A stretch of DNA of 64,000 bases from Bacillus sp. HMF5848 (GTDB taxonomy: Bacteria; Bacillota; Bacilli; Bacillales; HMF5848). Position numbers and translations under genes: made by a program. The stretch lies in assembly GCF_003944835.1 (NCBI RefSeq), contig NZ_RWIV01000001.1:2948530-3012529 (forward strand), read 5' to 3'. The stretch's first letter is position 1. Each line of letters opens with the position of its first letter. This document shows positions 44,945 to 54,660 of the stretch, one piece after another. The notes under the pieces were generated by a model that worked only from the letters and a program-made list of their open reading frames with translations, was not told where the DNA came from and ran no database searches.

Positions 44945-45138
44945 AACAAATCCCAATCGTGCCGTCGCGGCTAGTGTTTTTATCCCGCTCTCGCAGGTGG
45001 GTGCTTTGCTTCAAGTTTCTGTAAGTCCTACACGACGGAAGGCATGTACGCTGCTTGAAAACTCCAAGCTCCCGTATAAATAGTGTTGGTAAAAACAAAA
45101 AGCGACAAACGACGAACACATCAGGACTTGTTCTCTTT
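44945..45138 (-). ncRNA. bsrA: 6S RNA (6S-1/BsrA type), RNA polymerase-binding regulatory RNA
   Basis: A GC-richer, non-coding stretch between aspS and tcdA, the place of 6S-1 RNA in B. subtilis. The minus-strand RNA has near its 5' end AAGTCCTGATGTGTTCGTCG and near its 3' end GACGGCACGATTGGGATTTG, which pair to close the long hairpin (AAGTCC..., ...GGGATT). The middle has ATACGGGAGCTTGGAG and CTTGAAGCAAAGCACCCACC, the open central region that mimics promoter DNA for sigma-A polymerase. The ends are set by the promoter (45145-45173) and the closing stem; length is about 190 nt, as in the family. Confidence 0.85.
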
Positions 45139-45144
45139 AGTAAA

Positions 45145-45173
45145 ATAATAACATACTTACTCGAAATTTTCAA
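45145..45173 (-). promoter_or_regulatory. Promoter of 6S RNA
   Basis: TTGAAA (45168-45173), 17 bases, TATTAT (45145-45150) on the minus strand, putting the transcript start near 45138. Confidence 0.65.
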
Positions 45174-45206
45174 GACTACAAGGCGTTAACTACCTTTTTC
45201 TTACAA

Positions 45207-46976
45207 TTATTTCTTAACTGTTGAACGTAAATGCAACTCTAGTAATTGATCAAGACTCACTTCACTTGGTGCTTCCATTAACAAGTCGCTCGCACTTGCC
45301 GTTTTAGGGAAAGCAATAACGTCACGTAAATTTGTTCGACCCGCAAGTAGCATGACAATTCGGTCCAGCCCTAACGCAATCCCACCATGTGGCGGAGTTC
45401 CATATTCAAACGCCTCAAGCAAGAAGCCAAATTGACTCTCGGACTCTTCTTTTGACATCCCTAATACTTTAAACATTTTTTCTTGTATTTCACGTTCAAA
45501 AATACGTAGTGAACCTCCACCAAGTTCATAGCCATTTAAAACTAAGTCATATGCTTGTGCACGAACTTTTTGTGGATCTGTATCCAATAATGGTATATCA
45601 TCCCTAACAGGCATTGTGAACGGGTGATGGGCTGCATAGAATCGTCCGTCATCCTCGGAGAATTCTAATAGTGGCCAATCTGTCACCCATAAGAAGTTAA
45701 ATTTACTATCATCAATGAGCTCTAGTTCTTTACCCAGCTGTAAACGAAGTGCACCGAGAGCGTCTGCTACGACAGATTTTTTATCTGCAACAAATAATAA
45801 TAAGTCTCCAGCTGACGCATCTAACACACTCATAATACTTTGCTGCTCATCTTCAGCAAAGAATTTAGATATTGGGCCTTTTAATCCATCATCTTCAACT
45901 TTTAACCATGCAAGGCCTTTTGCACCATAGCGAGCAACGAACTCCGTTAGCTTATCAATATCCTTACGAGAGTACTTATCAGCAGCTTGTTTGGCATTAA
46001 TAGCTTTTACCTGTCCACCACTTTCAACAGCAGCACTAAATACTTTGAAGCCTGAAGATTTTACAATTTCTGACACATCAACTAGTTCCATGTCAAAGCG
46101 TGTATCTGGCTTATCAGATCCGTAACGATTTATGGCATCTGTATAAGTTAATCTAGGAAATGGTGCTTCAACTTCCAATTCTTTAACGTCCTTCATCATT
46201 TTTACCATCATTCGCTCAGTCATACCGATAATATCATTTTGACTCATAAAAGAGGTTTCTATATCAATTTGTGTAAATTCAGGTTGACGGTCGGCACGTA
46301 AATCTTCATCACGGAAGCACCTTGCAATTTGATAGTACTTGTCTAAACCTGCAACCATTAATAATTGCTTAAAAATTTGTGGAGATTGAGGAAGGGCATA
46401 AAACTCGCCTTCATGTACACGACTCGGTACAAGATAATCTCGAGCGCCTTCAGGTGTACTTTTCGTTAAAATTGGTGTTTCAATATCCACAAAGCCTTCA
46501 CTATCTAAATAATCACGAATCGCCTTTGTAGTTTTATGTCGCAGCATAATCGCTTGAGAAATGGATGGGCGACGAAGGTCTAAGTAACGGTACTTCAAAC
46601 GCAAATCCTCTGATACATCTACTTTTTCACCAATAACAAATGGTGTTGTTTTAGCTTGACTAATAATGTTTACACTAGTAGCCTGTACTTCAATCTTACC
46701 AGTATTAATAGTTGTGTTAATTGTACCTTCTTCACGAGCCACTACCTTTCCAACAATATCTAGCACATACTCATGACGAATTTTCTCAGCTGTTTGTAAA
46801 GCCTCTTCCGATACTTCTGGATTGAAAACAACCTGAACAATACCACTACGATCACGAAGATCGATAAAAATTAAGCCGCCTAAATCACGACGCTTTTGTA
46901 CCCAGCCTTTTAACGTTACTTCTTCGCCAATCGCGCTTTCTGTTACTTCACCGCAATAATACGTTCTCCCAAACAT
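45207..46976 (-). CDS. aspS: Aspartyl-tRNA synthetase
   Basis: It charges tRNA-Asp. The 589-residue bacterial type has the anticodon-binding OB fold (about 1-130, [21 protein letters not shown]), a class II core with motif 2 [20 protein letters not shown], the GAD insertion domain (about 290-410) and motif 3 [15 protein letters not shown]. In bacteria with amidotransferases this enzyme can also make Asp-tRNA-Asn. It follows hisS after 14 bases and is under the hisS T-box. Confidence 0.97.
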   Translation of the reverse strand: MFGRTYYCGEVTESAIGEEVTLKGWVQKRRDLGGLIFIDLRDRSGIVQVVFNPEVSEEALQTAEKIRHEYVLDIVGKVVAREEGTINTTINTGKIEVQATSVNIISQAKTTPFVIGEKVDVSEDLRLKYRYLDLRRPSISQAIMLRHKTTKAIRDYLDSEGFVDIETPILTKSTPEGARDYLVPSRVHEGEFYALPQSPQIFKQLLMVAGLDKYYQIARCFRDEDLRADRQPEFTQIDIETSFMSQNDIIGMTERMMVKMMKDVKELEVEAPFPRLTYTDAINRYGSDKPDTRFDMELVDVSEIVKSSGFKVFSAAVESGGQVKAINAKQAADKYSRKDIDKLTEFVARYGAKGLAWLKVEDDGLKGPISKFFAEDEQQSIMSVLDASAGDLLLFVADKKSVVADALGALRLQLGKELELIDDSKFNFLWVTDWPLLEFSEDDGRFYAAHHPFTMPVRDDIPLLDTDPQKVRAQAYDLVLNGYELGGGSLRIFEREIQEKMFKVLGMSKEESESQFGFLLEAFEYGTPPHGGIALGLDRIVMLLAGRTNLRDVIAFPKTASASDLLMEAPSEVSLDQLLELHLRSTVKK

Positions 46977-46990
46977 ACTAGCCCTCCTAG

Positions 46991-48259
46991 TTATGATTTA
47001 TTTTGTATATATGAAACAAGTTCATTCAACGACACTTCTAGCTGTTCACCAGTCGCCATCTCTTTTACGTTAGCTACACCCTTTTGTAATTCATCATCAC
47101 CCATAACGATAACAAATTTAGCGTGTAGTCGATCAGCAGCCTTAAATTGACCTTTAAGCTTACGATTTTGATAATCTTTCTCCGCTGCTAGTCCACTTTT
47201 TCTACACTCATGTAACAATGTGACTGCACGATTTTCGGCCTGTTCACCTAGAGCTACAACGTAACAATCTATTGATTGCTCTAATGGTAACTGTATCTTT
47301 TCTGCTTCAAGAGCAGCAAGAAGTCTTTCAATACTTAGCGCAAAGCCGATGCCTGGCATATCAGGCCCACCAATATCTTCAACTAGACCGTTATATCGAC
47401 CACCACCACACAATGTAGTGATTGAACCGAAGCCTTTCGCTTCACTCATAATTTCAAACGCAGTGTGATTGTAATAGTCAAGACCACGAACAAGTCCTGA
47501 ATCAACAACGTAGTCAATTCCTAAATCAGTTAAGTATTGTTTTACTTTTGAAAAATATGAACTAGATTCATCATTTAGATATTGTAAAATTGCTGGCGCC
47601 GTCTTCATCAATTCATGGTCTCTGTCTTTTTTACAATCTAAAATACGTAAAGGATTTTTCTCCAGACGCTCTTTACAATCAGAACAAAATTCATCAATTT
47701 GTGGTTCAAAGTGACGAATAAGAGCATCTCGGTGAGCAATTCGGCTGTCTCGATCGCCTAAACTATTAATAACAAGCTTTAAGCTTTTCAGTCCAAGTGA
47801 TTTATAAAACTCAATGGCCAGTGAAATAACTTCGGCATCAATCGCTGGATCATTACTTCCAATTGCCTCAACACCGAATTGAACAAATTGACGATAACGT
47901 CCTTGCTGTGGTCGTTCATACCTAAACATGGGACCAATATAAAAAAGCTTTGTCGGTTGATTTGGATCACTGTACAATTTGTTTTCTACATAAGAACGCA
48001 CAACCGAAGCAGTTCCTTCAGGTCGCAAAGTAAGACTCCTCTCTTTACGATCTAGGAATGTGTACATTTCTTTTTGAACAATATCTGTTGTATCACCAAC
48101 ACCTCGTAAAAAGAGCTCAGTATGCTCAAAAACAGGTGTGCGAATCTCTCGGTATTGAAATCTGCGGCAAATGTCCTTTGCCTTTTCCTCAATAAATTGC
48201 CATTTTTCTACTTCACCTGGCAAGATATCTTGTGTTCCTCTAGGTATTTGGAATGCCAT
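46991..48259 (-). CDS. hisS: Histidyl-tRNA synthetase
   Basis: It charges tRNA-His. The 422-residue chain begins [17 protein letters not shown], has motif 2 [18 protein letters not shown], the histidine-binding [13 protein letters not shown] and motif 3 [17 protein letters not shown], then the C-terminal anticodon domain. GAGGGG lies 7 bases before the ATG. A mobile element lies only 22 bases upstream of the start, between it and the T-box that controls it. Confidence 0.97.
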   Translation of the reverse strand: MAFQIPRGTQDILPGEVEKWQFIEEKAKDICRRFQYREIRTPVFEHTELFLRGVGDTTDIVQKEMYTFLDRKERSLTLRPEGTASVVRSYVENKLYSDPNQPTKLFYIGPMFRYERPQQGRYRQFVQFGVEAIGSNDPAIDAEVISLAIEFYKSLGLKSLKLVINSLGDRDSRIAHRDALIRHFEPQIDEFCSDCKERLEKNPLRILDCKKDRDHELMKTAPAILQYLNDESSSYFSKVKQYLTDLGIDYVVDSGLVRGLDYYNHTAFEIMSEAKGFGSITTLCGGGRYNGLVEDIGGPDMPGIGFALSIERLLAALEAEKIQLPLEQSIDCYVVALGEQAENRAVTLLHECRKSGLAAEKDYQNRKLKGQFKAADRLHAKFVIVMGDDELQKGVANVKEMATGEQLEVSLNELVSYIQNKS

Positions 48260-48273
48260 AATACCCCTCCTCT

Positions 48274-48472
48274 AATATTTAGGCTCTGTTATACTTTGGT
48301 GTTGATTTTCGCTACATTGCGCTCGCTTTCCGCGGGGTGGCCGTAAGCCTCCTCGGCGCATGCGCCTGTGGGGTCTTACGCCTGCCACTACATCCCGCAG
48401 GAGTCGAGCGCATTACGCTACAATCAACAATGTGTAAAAGTCAACATTCACCTTTAACAGAGCCAATATTTA
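48274..48472. mobile_element. Miniature inverted-repeat element in the hisS leader, with 8-bp target duplication
   Basis: The element proper is 48282-48464 (183 bp), with perfect 10-bp terminal repeats GGCTCTGTTA / TAACAGAGCC, flanked on both sides by AATATTTA (48274-48281 and 48465-48472). Inside, TGTTGATT / AATCAACA (48300-48307 and 48422-48429) and TGCGCTCG / CGAGCGCA form a second inverted pair, and the GC-rich core GGCGCATGCGCC is itself palindromic. It has no ORF. The ends and the 8-bp duplication are like those of IS6-family elements, which may supply the transposase. Confidence 0.85.
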
Positions 48473-48502
48473 AAAAAACTATATGTATATTTGCTGATAC
48501 AA

Positions 48503-48776
48503 AACAAAAAACTCTCGTCCCTTGTATAATACAAGGGACGAGAGTTAAACCCGTGGTGCCACCCTAGTTGAAGCTATGCTTCCACTTAATCCGTTAACGC
48601 CGGTATACGTTTTTCCCTACTAAAGTACATTGCTTTTTCAAGAAAAAACCTAAGGAGTGTTCATTCAGTAAGCCATCATGTAGAAATGCTTTCAGCCGAG
48701 GCATTTCCTCTCTTGTCATGTGTTCCCTTACCTACTGTGCTCCCTCAACGGTTTATTATGTATCGATTAAAATTTA
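48503..48776 (-). promoter_or_regulatory. T-box riboswitch of hisS-aspS (His, CAC specifier)
   Basis: It senses uncharged tRNA-His. The antiterminator sequence GGGTGGCACCACGGG lies at 48549-48563. The terminator stem AACTCTCGTCCCTTGT / ACAAGGGACGAGAGTT (48510-48546) is perfect and followed on the minus strand by TTTTTGTTTTG. In stem I, GAACACTCC puts CAC at 48657-48659, the specifier place. The sequence GAGAGGAAATGCC and the AG-box are present. About 220 bases, including the miniature element, separate the terminator from hisS. Confidence 0.92.
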
Positions 48777-48782
48777 ATTACT

Positions 48783-48811
48783 ATCATACGAAGACTTCCG
48801 ACTTATGTCAA
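48783..48811 (-). promoter_or_regulatory. Promoter of the hisS T-box leader
   Basis: TTGACA (48806-48811), exactly 17 bases, TATGAT (48783-48788) on the minus strand; transcript start near 48776. Confidence 0.88.
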
Positions 48812-48830
48812 GCAAATATTCATTAAAATA

Positions 48831-49007
48831 TTACGATCTGCCTATTTTTCGTTTTAATTGACGAATCTCACCTAAACTAAGACCAAATTCACTAGCTAAT
48901 TCCATTGATGTTGCATTGCTTTCCTGCTGTACAAAATCATGGAAGTCTACACCAAATAGTTGGTTCTCACCGCGTTGACTAAGTTGTTGCTTTTCATTAA
49001 ATCTCAT
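48831..49007 (-). CDS. yrzK: Small helix-turn-helix-like protein YrzK
   Basis: A 58-residue protein. The C-terminal half (MELASEFGLSLGEIRQLKRK) looks like the helix-turn-helix of a sigma-70 region 4; the N-terminal part is polar. Its size and its place between hisS and yrvJ match B. subtilis YrzK, whose role is not known. The ATG at 49007 has GGGAG 7 bases upstream; a longer frame to 49046 is unsupported. Its stop lies 20 bases before the hisS promoter. Confidence 0.75.
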   Translation of the reverse strand: MRFNEKQQLSQRGENQLFGVDFHDFVQQESNATSMELASEFGLSLGEIRQLKRKIGRS

Positions 49008-49155
49008 ACAATTCTCCCTTTCCATATTTCTGTAAGAAAGTATCACTAATTTTTAGAATTCCCCTTATCCAACAAAATATTTCATATTTTTACAAGGAAA
49101 TTATAAATTTTTGGCGAATTAATTAATGTTACGGTACTAAAAAAAGGGGGATTGT

Positions 49156-50916
49156 ATGTTACGTCACAAAGTTCTAAATTGTATTCTTAGTATTTTCATA
49201 CTAGTGGCCTTAGTAATGCCTTACTCCATGGCATCTGCCCAAACTGGTACCATAGTAGTGAAGGTAGATTCATTGAATGTACGACAAGGACCAAGTTTAG
49301 CATATCCCATTATTGCGAAAGTTAAAGAGAATGAAACGTACGACATTATTTCGTATAAAGAGGATTGGCTTGAGATTCAGTTGAATAATCAAACGAGTGG
49401 TTGGGTGGCAGGCTGGCTAGTTGAGCAGGTTGCAGATACAAAAAAACCTAATATAGAAGCAACAAATTCAGTTATTATATCTACAGTAGATGATTTACGT
49501 GTTCGACTTGGGCCTGGAACGACCTTTCAAATACTTGGTCATTTAAATAAGGGAGACACGGCAACAGTATTAGCCACAAATGAAAATTGGACTAAGATTT
49601 TGTTTAACAATAAAGAAGGCTGGATTTTTAGTGAGTTTACACAGAATAGTATTACTCCTGTACAATCAACTCATTCAAATTATACAGGTACCGTCATTGC
49701 TAATTTATTAAATGTGCGTGCAGAACCATCATTAGACGCAAAGATTGTCGGTAAAATCACTGCTAACTCAACCGTCACTATCGTCCAGCAGAAAGACAAT
49801 TGGTTGCAAATTCAGTTTTCAGAGCAAATAGCATGGATTCATCGTGATTTTGTTAAATTATCAAATGAAATAGAAAAGAATCCTACAGTACCTGAACCGC
49901 AGCAACTGCAAGAGCAAACTAACACACCTTTTATTGTGAAAGCTAGTATCTTAAACGTTCGTGACCAAGGTAGTCTCGACGGGAAAATTATTAATAAATT
50001 AAAAATGGGACAAACCGTTTCCATTTTACAAGAAAAAGACAGCTGGGCCGAAATAGAATGGGATACGAAGCAGCGTGGTTGGGTTGCTAGTTGGTTTTTA
50101 GAAGAGAGCTCATCTTCACCAGTAGAAACAGCAAATACTATTGATGAAGAGGCTTTCGTAACAGTATTATATAACGGCACAAATATCAGGAAAGGCCCGT
50201 CTACGAACAACGATGTCGTAGCTCGTGCGAATGAAGGAGAAACTTTCTCTATTTTAGATATTTCAGGTGATTGGTATAAAATTATGCTCCCAAATAAGCA
50301 ACCTGCTTTTATTGCAGGATGGATTGTAAAGGCTAACGGTGGTGTAAAACAAATAGCGAAAAAAGGTGTCGAACAATACTTAGCAAATAAAACAATTGTT
50401 ATTGATCCAGGACACGGCGGACGTGATGATGGAACTACTGGTGTAAGAAAAACACTAGAAAAAGAAGTCACATTACGAACAGCAAAGCTATTATATGACA
50501 AATTAAAAGCAGCAGGAGCCAATGTGGTTATAACGAGAAACAGTGATACATACGTATCTTTACAATCACGTGTAAGTACTGCCCACTATCATAAGGCAGA
50601 TGTATTTATTAGTCTCCACTTTGATAGCTTCCAGGATCCTAGCACAAAAGGAATTACGTCTTTTTATTACAACAGCAACAAAGATAAGGCACTTGCACAA
50701 GCGTTACATGAACAGCTTATTCAGAAGACAGGCTTTGCTGACCGTGGAGTCCGTTTCGGAAATTATTTTGTAGTTCGTGAAAACAAACAAGCGGCTGTTT
50801 TACTAGAACTAGGGTTTTTAAGCAATCAAGCAGAAGAAGCAGCTGTTAAAACGAGTGATTTTCAGGAAAAAGCTACGGAAGCAATTTTTTACGGATTGGT
50901 TAACTATTTTAAATAA
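49156..50916 (+). CDS. yrvJ: N-acetylmuramoyl-L-alanine amidase with five SH3b repeats (YrvJ)
   Basis: A secreted wall hydrolase of 586 residues. A signal peptide (VLNCILSIFILVALVMPYSMA, cut after ASA at about 28) is followed by five bacterial SH3 repeats (about 32-90, 110-168, 178-235, 254-314, 330-390), each with the LNVR-x-GPS or NIRKGPS signature. An amidase_3 domain follows at about 412-585 with zinc ligands in VIDPGHGGRDDG, LEKEVTLRTAKLL and FISLHFDSF, and the catalytic glutamate in AVLLELGFLSN. The SH3 repeats target the wall. AGGGGGA is before the ATG. It is alone on the plus strand. Confidence 0.93.
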   Translation: MLRHKVLNCILSIFILVALVMPYSMASAQTGTIVVKVDSLNVRQGPSLAYPIIAKVKENETYDIISYKEDWLEIQLNNQTSGWVAGWLVEQVADTKKPNIEATNSVIISTVDDLRVRLGPGTTFQILGHLNKGDTATVLATNENWTKILFNNKEGWIFSEFTQNSITPVQSTHSNYTGTVIANLLNVRAEPSLDAKIVGKITANSTVTIVQQKDNWLQIQFSEQIAWIHRDFVKLSNEIEKNPTVPEPQQLQEQTNTPFIVKASILNVRDQGSLDGKIINKLKMGQTVSILQEKDSWAEIEWDTKQRGWVASWFLEESSSSPVETANTIDEEAFVTVLYNGTNIRKGPSTNNDVVARANEGETFSILDISGDWYKIMLPNKQPAFIAGWIVKANGGVKQIAKKGVEQYLANKTIVIDPGHGGRDDGTTGVRKTLEKEVTLRTAKLLYDKLKAAGANVVITRNSDTYVSLQSRVSTAHYHKADVFISLHFDSFQDPSTKGITSFYYNSNKDKALAQALHEQLIQKTGFADRGVRFGNYFVVRENKQAAVLLELGFLSNQAEEAAVKTSDFQEKATEAIFYGLVNYFK

Positions 50917-51105
50917 TCGCTAAACATACGAGCATATCTTTAAAAACGAGTAGCCCAGATAATAAGGCATATTGTAGTTCAACAGATAATTTGCGACATC
51001 TCGAAACTAGCTTTCACTGCTTATACATTCAAGAAAGATAAATGGTAAAGAACTGAGTGTTACTGCTATACACTCATATAGTTTTATTATTTAAGTTATC
51101 TTTCG

Positions 51106-51142
51106 TCAAAAAAACAGCTTAGGGCTAAGCCCTAAGCTGTTT
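51106..51142. terminator. Terminator with perfect stem at the end of dtd
   Basis: AAACAGCTTAGGGCT / AGCCCTAAGCTGTTT with no separate loop bases beyond the palindrome centre, A-run on one side and TTTT on the other. The stop codon of dtd (51132-51134) is inside the 5' arm. It may also stop yrvJ transcripts. Confidence 0.88.
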
Positions 51143-51578
51143 TACTCTCAACAATTAATGTCACAGGACCATCATTTGTAAATGTCACATCCATCATTTC
51201 ACCAAATGCACCTGTTTCGACAAGCACCCCAAGCTCTCTAAGAGAATCGTTAAAAAGCTCATAAATACCTGTAGCATGGTCGGGCTTAGCGGCAGACATG
51301 AAGTTTGGTCGGCGTCCTTTACGACAATCACCATATAGAGTAAATTGTGACACTGATAAAACAGCACCTTTAACATCTAATAGCGATAGATTCATCTTGC
51401 CTGTTTCATCTTCAAAAATGCGTAAGTTTGCTACTTTTTCAGCTACATAACGAGCATCCTCTTCAGTATCGTCATGAGTTACACCGACTAAAACCATTAA
51501 GCCATAGTCTATCCTCCCAACGATATTATCACCTACGGTAACTTGTGCATGCTTTGCTCGCTGGACTACTACTTTCAT
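51132..51578 (-). CDS. dtd: D-aminoacyl-tRNA deacylase
   Basis: It removes D-amino acids (and glycine from tRNA-Ala) from mischarged tRNAs. The 148-residue chain has the two family motifs: [17 protein letters not shown] in the middle and the C-terminal GPVTLIVES, which supplies the cross-subunit Gly-cisPro. The start [15 protein letters not shown] is typical. It follows rel after 18 bases and is probably read with it, as in B. subtilis. Confidence 0.95.
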   Translation of the reverse strand: MKVVVQRAKHAQVTVGDNIVGRIDYGLMVLVGVTHDDTEEDARYVAEKVANLRIFEDETGKMNLSLLDVKGAVLSVSQFTLYGDCRKGRRPNFMSAAKPDHATGIYELFNDSLRELGVLVETGAFGEMMDVTFTNDGPVTLIVESKTA

Positions 51579-51596
51579 AACAAATCGAATCCTTTC

Positions 51597-53795
51597 TTAC
51601 CCCATTAAACGACGAACAGAATAAATATCACGAATTTGTTTTACTCGTTCTACCACTTTATGCAGATGGCTTACATTGTGAATTGCAATAGCCATGTTAA
51701 TGGTTGCCATTTTATTTCGATCTGATCGACCTGAGACAGCGTTTATGTTTGTTTTCGTTTCGTTGACAGCTTGCAGTACCTCATTTAAAAGACCTCGACG
51801 ATCGTACCCATAAATTTCTATTTCTACGTTGTATTCTCGCCCTTCTTTTGCATTGTTTTCCCAGTCAACATCAATAATACGTTCTCTGGCATCGTCCACA
51901 TTGATGTTTTGGCAATCAGCTCGATGAACAGAGACACCTCTTCCTTTAGTAATGAATCCTACGATGTCATCACCAGGTATCGGATTACAGCATTTTGATA
52001 AACGAATAAGTAGATTATCAATACCTTCAACCTTTACCCCAGTCTCACGCTTTTTAGCACCTGGTACTTGTTTTGCCTCCGTAACTGCATCGGTTAATTT
52101 CTTCTCTACTCCAGCGGCTTCCCGTTCACGACGCCATTTCTCGGTTAAGCGATTCGCTACTTGTAGTGCTGTAATTCCGTTATAACCGACAGCCGCATAC
52201 ATATCTTCTACATTCGCAAAATTAAACTTATCCGCAACTCGCTTTAAATTGTCTGCCTGTAATACTTCTTTAAGGTCAAACTCCATTTGTTTTATTTCTT
52301 TTTCAACAAGTTCTTTTCCTTTATCAACATTTTCATCACGGTGTTGCTTTTTAAAGAATTGTCTAATTTTATTTTTCGCTTGCGATGTTTGTGCTAGTTT
52401 TATCCAATCTTTACTCGGCCCATAGGAGTGCTTACTTGTCATAATTTCAACAATATCACCTGTTTTAAGACGATAATCAAGAGGTACCATTTTACCGTTG
52501 ACCTTAGCTCCAATGGTTTTATTGCCTATCTCAGTGTGAATTCTATATGAAAAATCAATAGGAACGGAACCGGATGGAAGCTCTATAACATCACCCTTAG
52601 GCGTAAACACAAATACCATATCAGAGAATAGGTCGATTTTTAGAGACTCCATAAATTCTTCCGCATTTGTTGCATCGTTTTGCCATTCTAAAATCTCACG
52701 GAACCACGTTAATTTATTTTCAAACGATATTCTTTCATCTACTTGTTTACCTTCTTTATAGGCCCAGTGTGCTGCGACCCCGTATTCAGCAATTTTGTGC
52801 ATATCATTCGTTCTGATCTGCACTTCAAGAGGATCGCCTTTTGGACCAATCACTGTTGTATGAAGTGATTGATACATGTTTGGTTTTGGCATAGCGATAT
52901 AATCCTTAAACCGTCCCGGCATAGGCTTCCAACACGTATGAATGATACCTAGCACAGCATAACAATCCTTAATACTATTAACAATGATGCGTACAGCTAG
53001 TAAATCATAGATTTCGTTAAAGAGCTTATTTTGCAAAGCCATTTTACGATAAATACTATAAATATGTTTAGGACGTCCGTTTATTTCTACTTTTATTTCT
53101 ACTTCTTCGACTCGTTCTCGTACTTCCTTAATAACTTCCTCAATATATTCCTCACGTTCTGCTCGTTTCTTTTTCATTAAATTCACGATACGGTAATATT
53201 GCTGAGGATTCAAGTAGCGCAGAGCGGTGTCTTCTAGTTCCCATTTTATTTTTGAAATACCTAGTCTGTGGGCTAGTGGGGCAAAAATTTCAAGTGTTTC
53301 ATTAGCGATACGTCTTTGCTTTTCTTGTGGTAAATGCTTTAATGTCCGCATGTTGTGTAAGCGGTCAGCTAATTTGATTAGAATGACACGAATATCCTGT
53401 GCCATTGCTACAAACATTTTTCTATGATTCTCTGCTTGTTGTTCTTCTTGAGATTTATACTTAATTTTACCTAGCTTTGTTACACCATCAACTAGCATAG
53501 CTACTTCTTGGTTAAAATGTACTCGCAGATCCTCTAATGTAATGTTTGTATCTTCCACCACATCATGTAAAAATCCTGCCGCAATCGTTCCAGGATCTAA
53601 ATCTAAATCAGCCAGGATGCCTGCAACCTGTATAGGATGAATAATATACGGTTCACCTGACTTTCGATATTGTTCACGATGAGCGTTATAAGCAAATTCG
53701 TAGGCACGCTGAACAAACGCTACATCTTCTTTATTCAAATATTTAGCAACTTTTTCAATAACTTGTTCAGCTGTCAACACTTGCTCATTAGCCAT
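51597..53795 (-). CDS. relA: Bifunctional (p)ppGpp synthetase/hydrolase Rel
   Basis: The stringent response enzyme, 732 residues. Order: HD hydrolase domain (about 50-200, [19 protein letters not shown] with the metal HD and [18 protein letters not shown]), synthetase domain (about 240-350, [11 protein letters not shown] and [16 protein letters not shown]), TGS domain (about 390-455, [20 protein letters not shown]), and ACT domain (about 655-732). Both catalytic halves keep their key residues, so it both makes and destroys the alarmone, as in other Firmicutes. It lies upstream of dtd and after apt with a 339-base gap. Confidence 0.96.
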   Translation of the reverse strand: MANEQVLTAEQVIEKVAKYLNKEDVAFVQRAYEFAYNAHREQYRKSGEPYIIHPIQVAGILADLDLDPGTIAAGFLHDVVEDTNITLEDLRVHFNQEVAMLVDGVTKLGKIKYKSQEEQQAENHRKMFVAMAQDIRVILIKLADRLHNMRTLKHLPQEKQRRIANETLEIFAPLAHRLGISKIKWELEDTALRYLNPQQYYRIVNLMKKKRAEREEYIEEVIKEVRERVEEVEIKVEINGRPKHIYSIYRKMALQNKLFNEIYDLLAVRIIVNSIKDCYAVLGIIHTCWKPMPGRFKDYIAMPKPNMYQSLHTTVIGPKGDPLEVQIRTNDMHKIAEYGVAAHWAYKEGKQVDERISFENKLTWFREILEWQNDATNAEEFMESLKIDLFSDMVFVFTPKGDVIELPSGSVPIDFSYRIHTEIGNKTIGAKVNGKMVPLDYRLKTGDIVEIMTSKHSYGPSKDWIKLAQTSQAKNKIRQFFKKQHRDENVDKGKELVEKEIKQMEFDLKEVLQADNLKRVADKFNFANVEDMYAAVGYNGITALQVANRLTEKWRREREAAGVEKKLTDAVTEAKQVPGAKKRETGVKVEGIDNLLIRLSKCCNPIPGDDIVGFITKGRGVSVHRADCQNINVDDARERIIDVDWENNAKEGREYNVEIEIYGYDRRGLLNEVLQAVNETKTNINAVSGRSDRNKMATINMAIAIHNVSHLHKVVERVKQIRDIYSVRRLMG

Positions 53796-54087
53796 GAAAT
53801 CACCTTTTTTTTCAAAAAATAAATATATCGTATATCGTACGACAAAGACTTTTTAAATGTGTTATTTAATGCATGCACCCGTACTAATTGTTTGATATAT
53901 GATTACTATACAGTTGTACTAAGCCTTTTCCAACTGCATCTTTATTGTATAACTAAATAAATATAATTACTATTATCAAGAAAATACTATCGAATGTAAA
54001 GTGTTTGAGACGGAAATTTGTCGATTTATTTTTACTTGACAATTCGACAAAAAGAAGCATGTACTCATACAGATTTTAATAATATGA
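53796..54087. other. Long AT-rich gap between apt terminator and rel
   Basis: No ORF or clear repeat is seen. It must hold the rel promoter(s). A short self-complementary motif TATATCGTATATCGTACGA lies near 53822-53841, of unknown meaning. Confidence 0.4.
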
Positions 54088-54124
54088 AAAAATGCGTGTA
54101 ATTTCTTGTTCAGAAACTACACGC
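54088..54124 (-). terminator. Terminator of the recJ-apt run
   Basis: Stem GCGTGTAGTTTC / GAAATTACACGC with a 7-base loop, followed on the minus strand by ATTTTTTC; 10 bases after the apt stop. Confidence 0.92.
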
Positions 54125-54134
54125 AGAACATTTT

Positions 54135-54647
54135 TTAGAATTTCATCAACGCAATTACATCATAGCCGTTAAGTTTGTCGCGACCATTTAAGTAAGATAA
54201 TTCAATTAAGAAGGCAATACCTGCTACTACGCCACCTAGTTTTTCGACTAATTGTATCGTAGCATCAATTGTTCCACCTGTTGCTAACAAGTCATCCGTA
54301 ATTAAAACGCGCTCGCCAGGTCTAATTGCATCTTTATGCATTGTCAATACGTCCTTACCATACTCCAATCCGTATTCAACCTTCACTACATCACGAGGTA
54401 GTTTTCCTTCTTTACGAACAGGTGCAAACCCTATTCCCAATGAGTACGCTACAGGACAACCGATAATAAATCCACGTGCCTCAGGTCCCACAATTTTATC
54501 GATCTTCTTTTCCTGTGCAAATTCAACAATTTGGTCAGTAGCATATTTAAAAGCATCACCATTATCCATTAATGTCGTGATATCTTTAAATTGTATACCA
54601 GGCTTAGGCCAGTCAGGTACGATTGTTACAAATTGCTTTAAATCCAT
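54135..54647 (-). CDS. apt: Adenine phosphoribosyltransferase
   Basis: It makes AMP from adenine and PRPP, salvaging adenine, including that released by MtnN. The 170-residue chain starts [20 protein letters not shown]. The PRPP-binding loop is [21 protein letters not shown], and [11 protein letters not shown] is the base-binding part. The ATG at 54647 has GAGGAGG 8 bases upstream; a longer frame is unsupported. It lies 13 bases after recJ. Confidence 0.96.
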   Translation of the reverse strand: MDLKQFVTIVPDWPKPGIQFKDITTLMDNGDAFKYATDQIVEFAQEKKIDKIVGPEARGFIIGCPVAYSLGIGFAPVRKEGKLPRDVVKVEYGLEYGKDVLTMHKDAIRPGERVLITDDLLATGGTIDATIQLVEKLGGVVAGIAFLIELSYLNGRDKLNGYDVIALMKF

Positions 54648-54660
54648 TAATATTGCCTCC

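Noticed and set aside
44925-45173. An 82-codon open frame between aspS and tcdA
   Set aside because: The stretch matches 6S RNA in position and closing-stem sequence; the frame crosses its promoter and has no ribosome site.
48337-48567. An open frame across the GC-rich stretch upstream of hisS
   Set aside because: It crosses the inverted repeats of the miniature element and the T-box terminator, so it is non-coding.
49839-50522. A 227-codon open frame opposite yrvJ
   Set aside because: Antisense to the SH3 and amidase coding region; composition is the mirror of the sense codons and there is no start signal.
53822-53841. TATATCGTATATCGTACGA upstream of rel as an operator
   Set aside because: It is short and only loosely symmetrical in an AT-rich gap; chance cannot be excluded.
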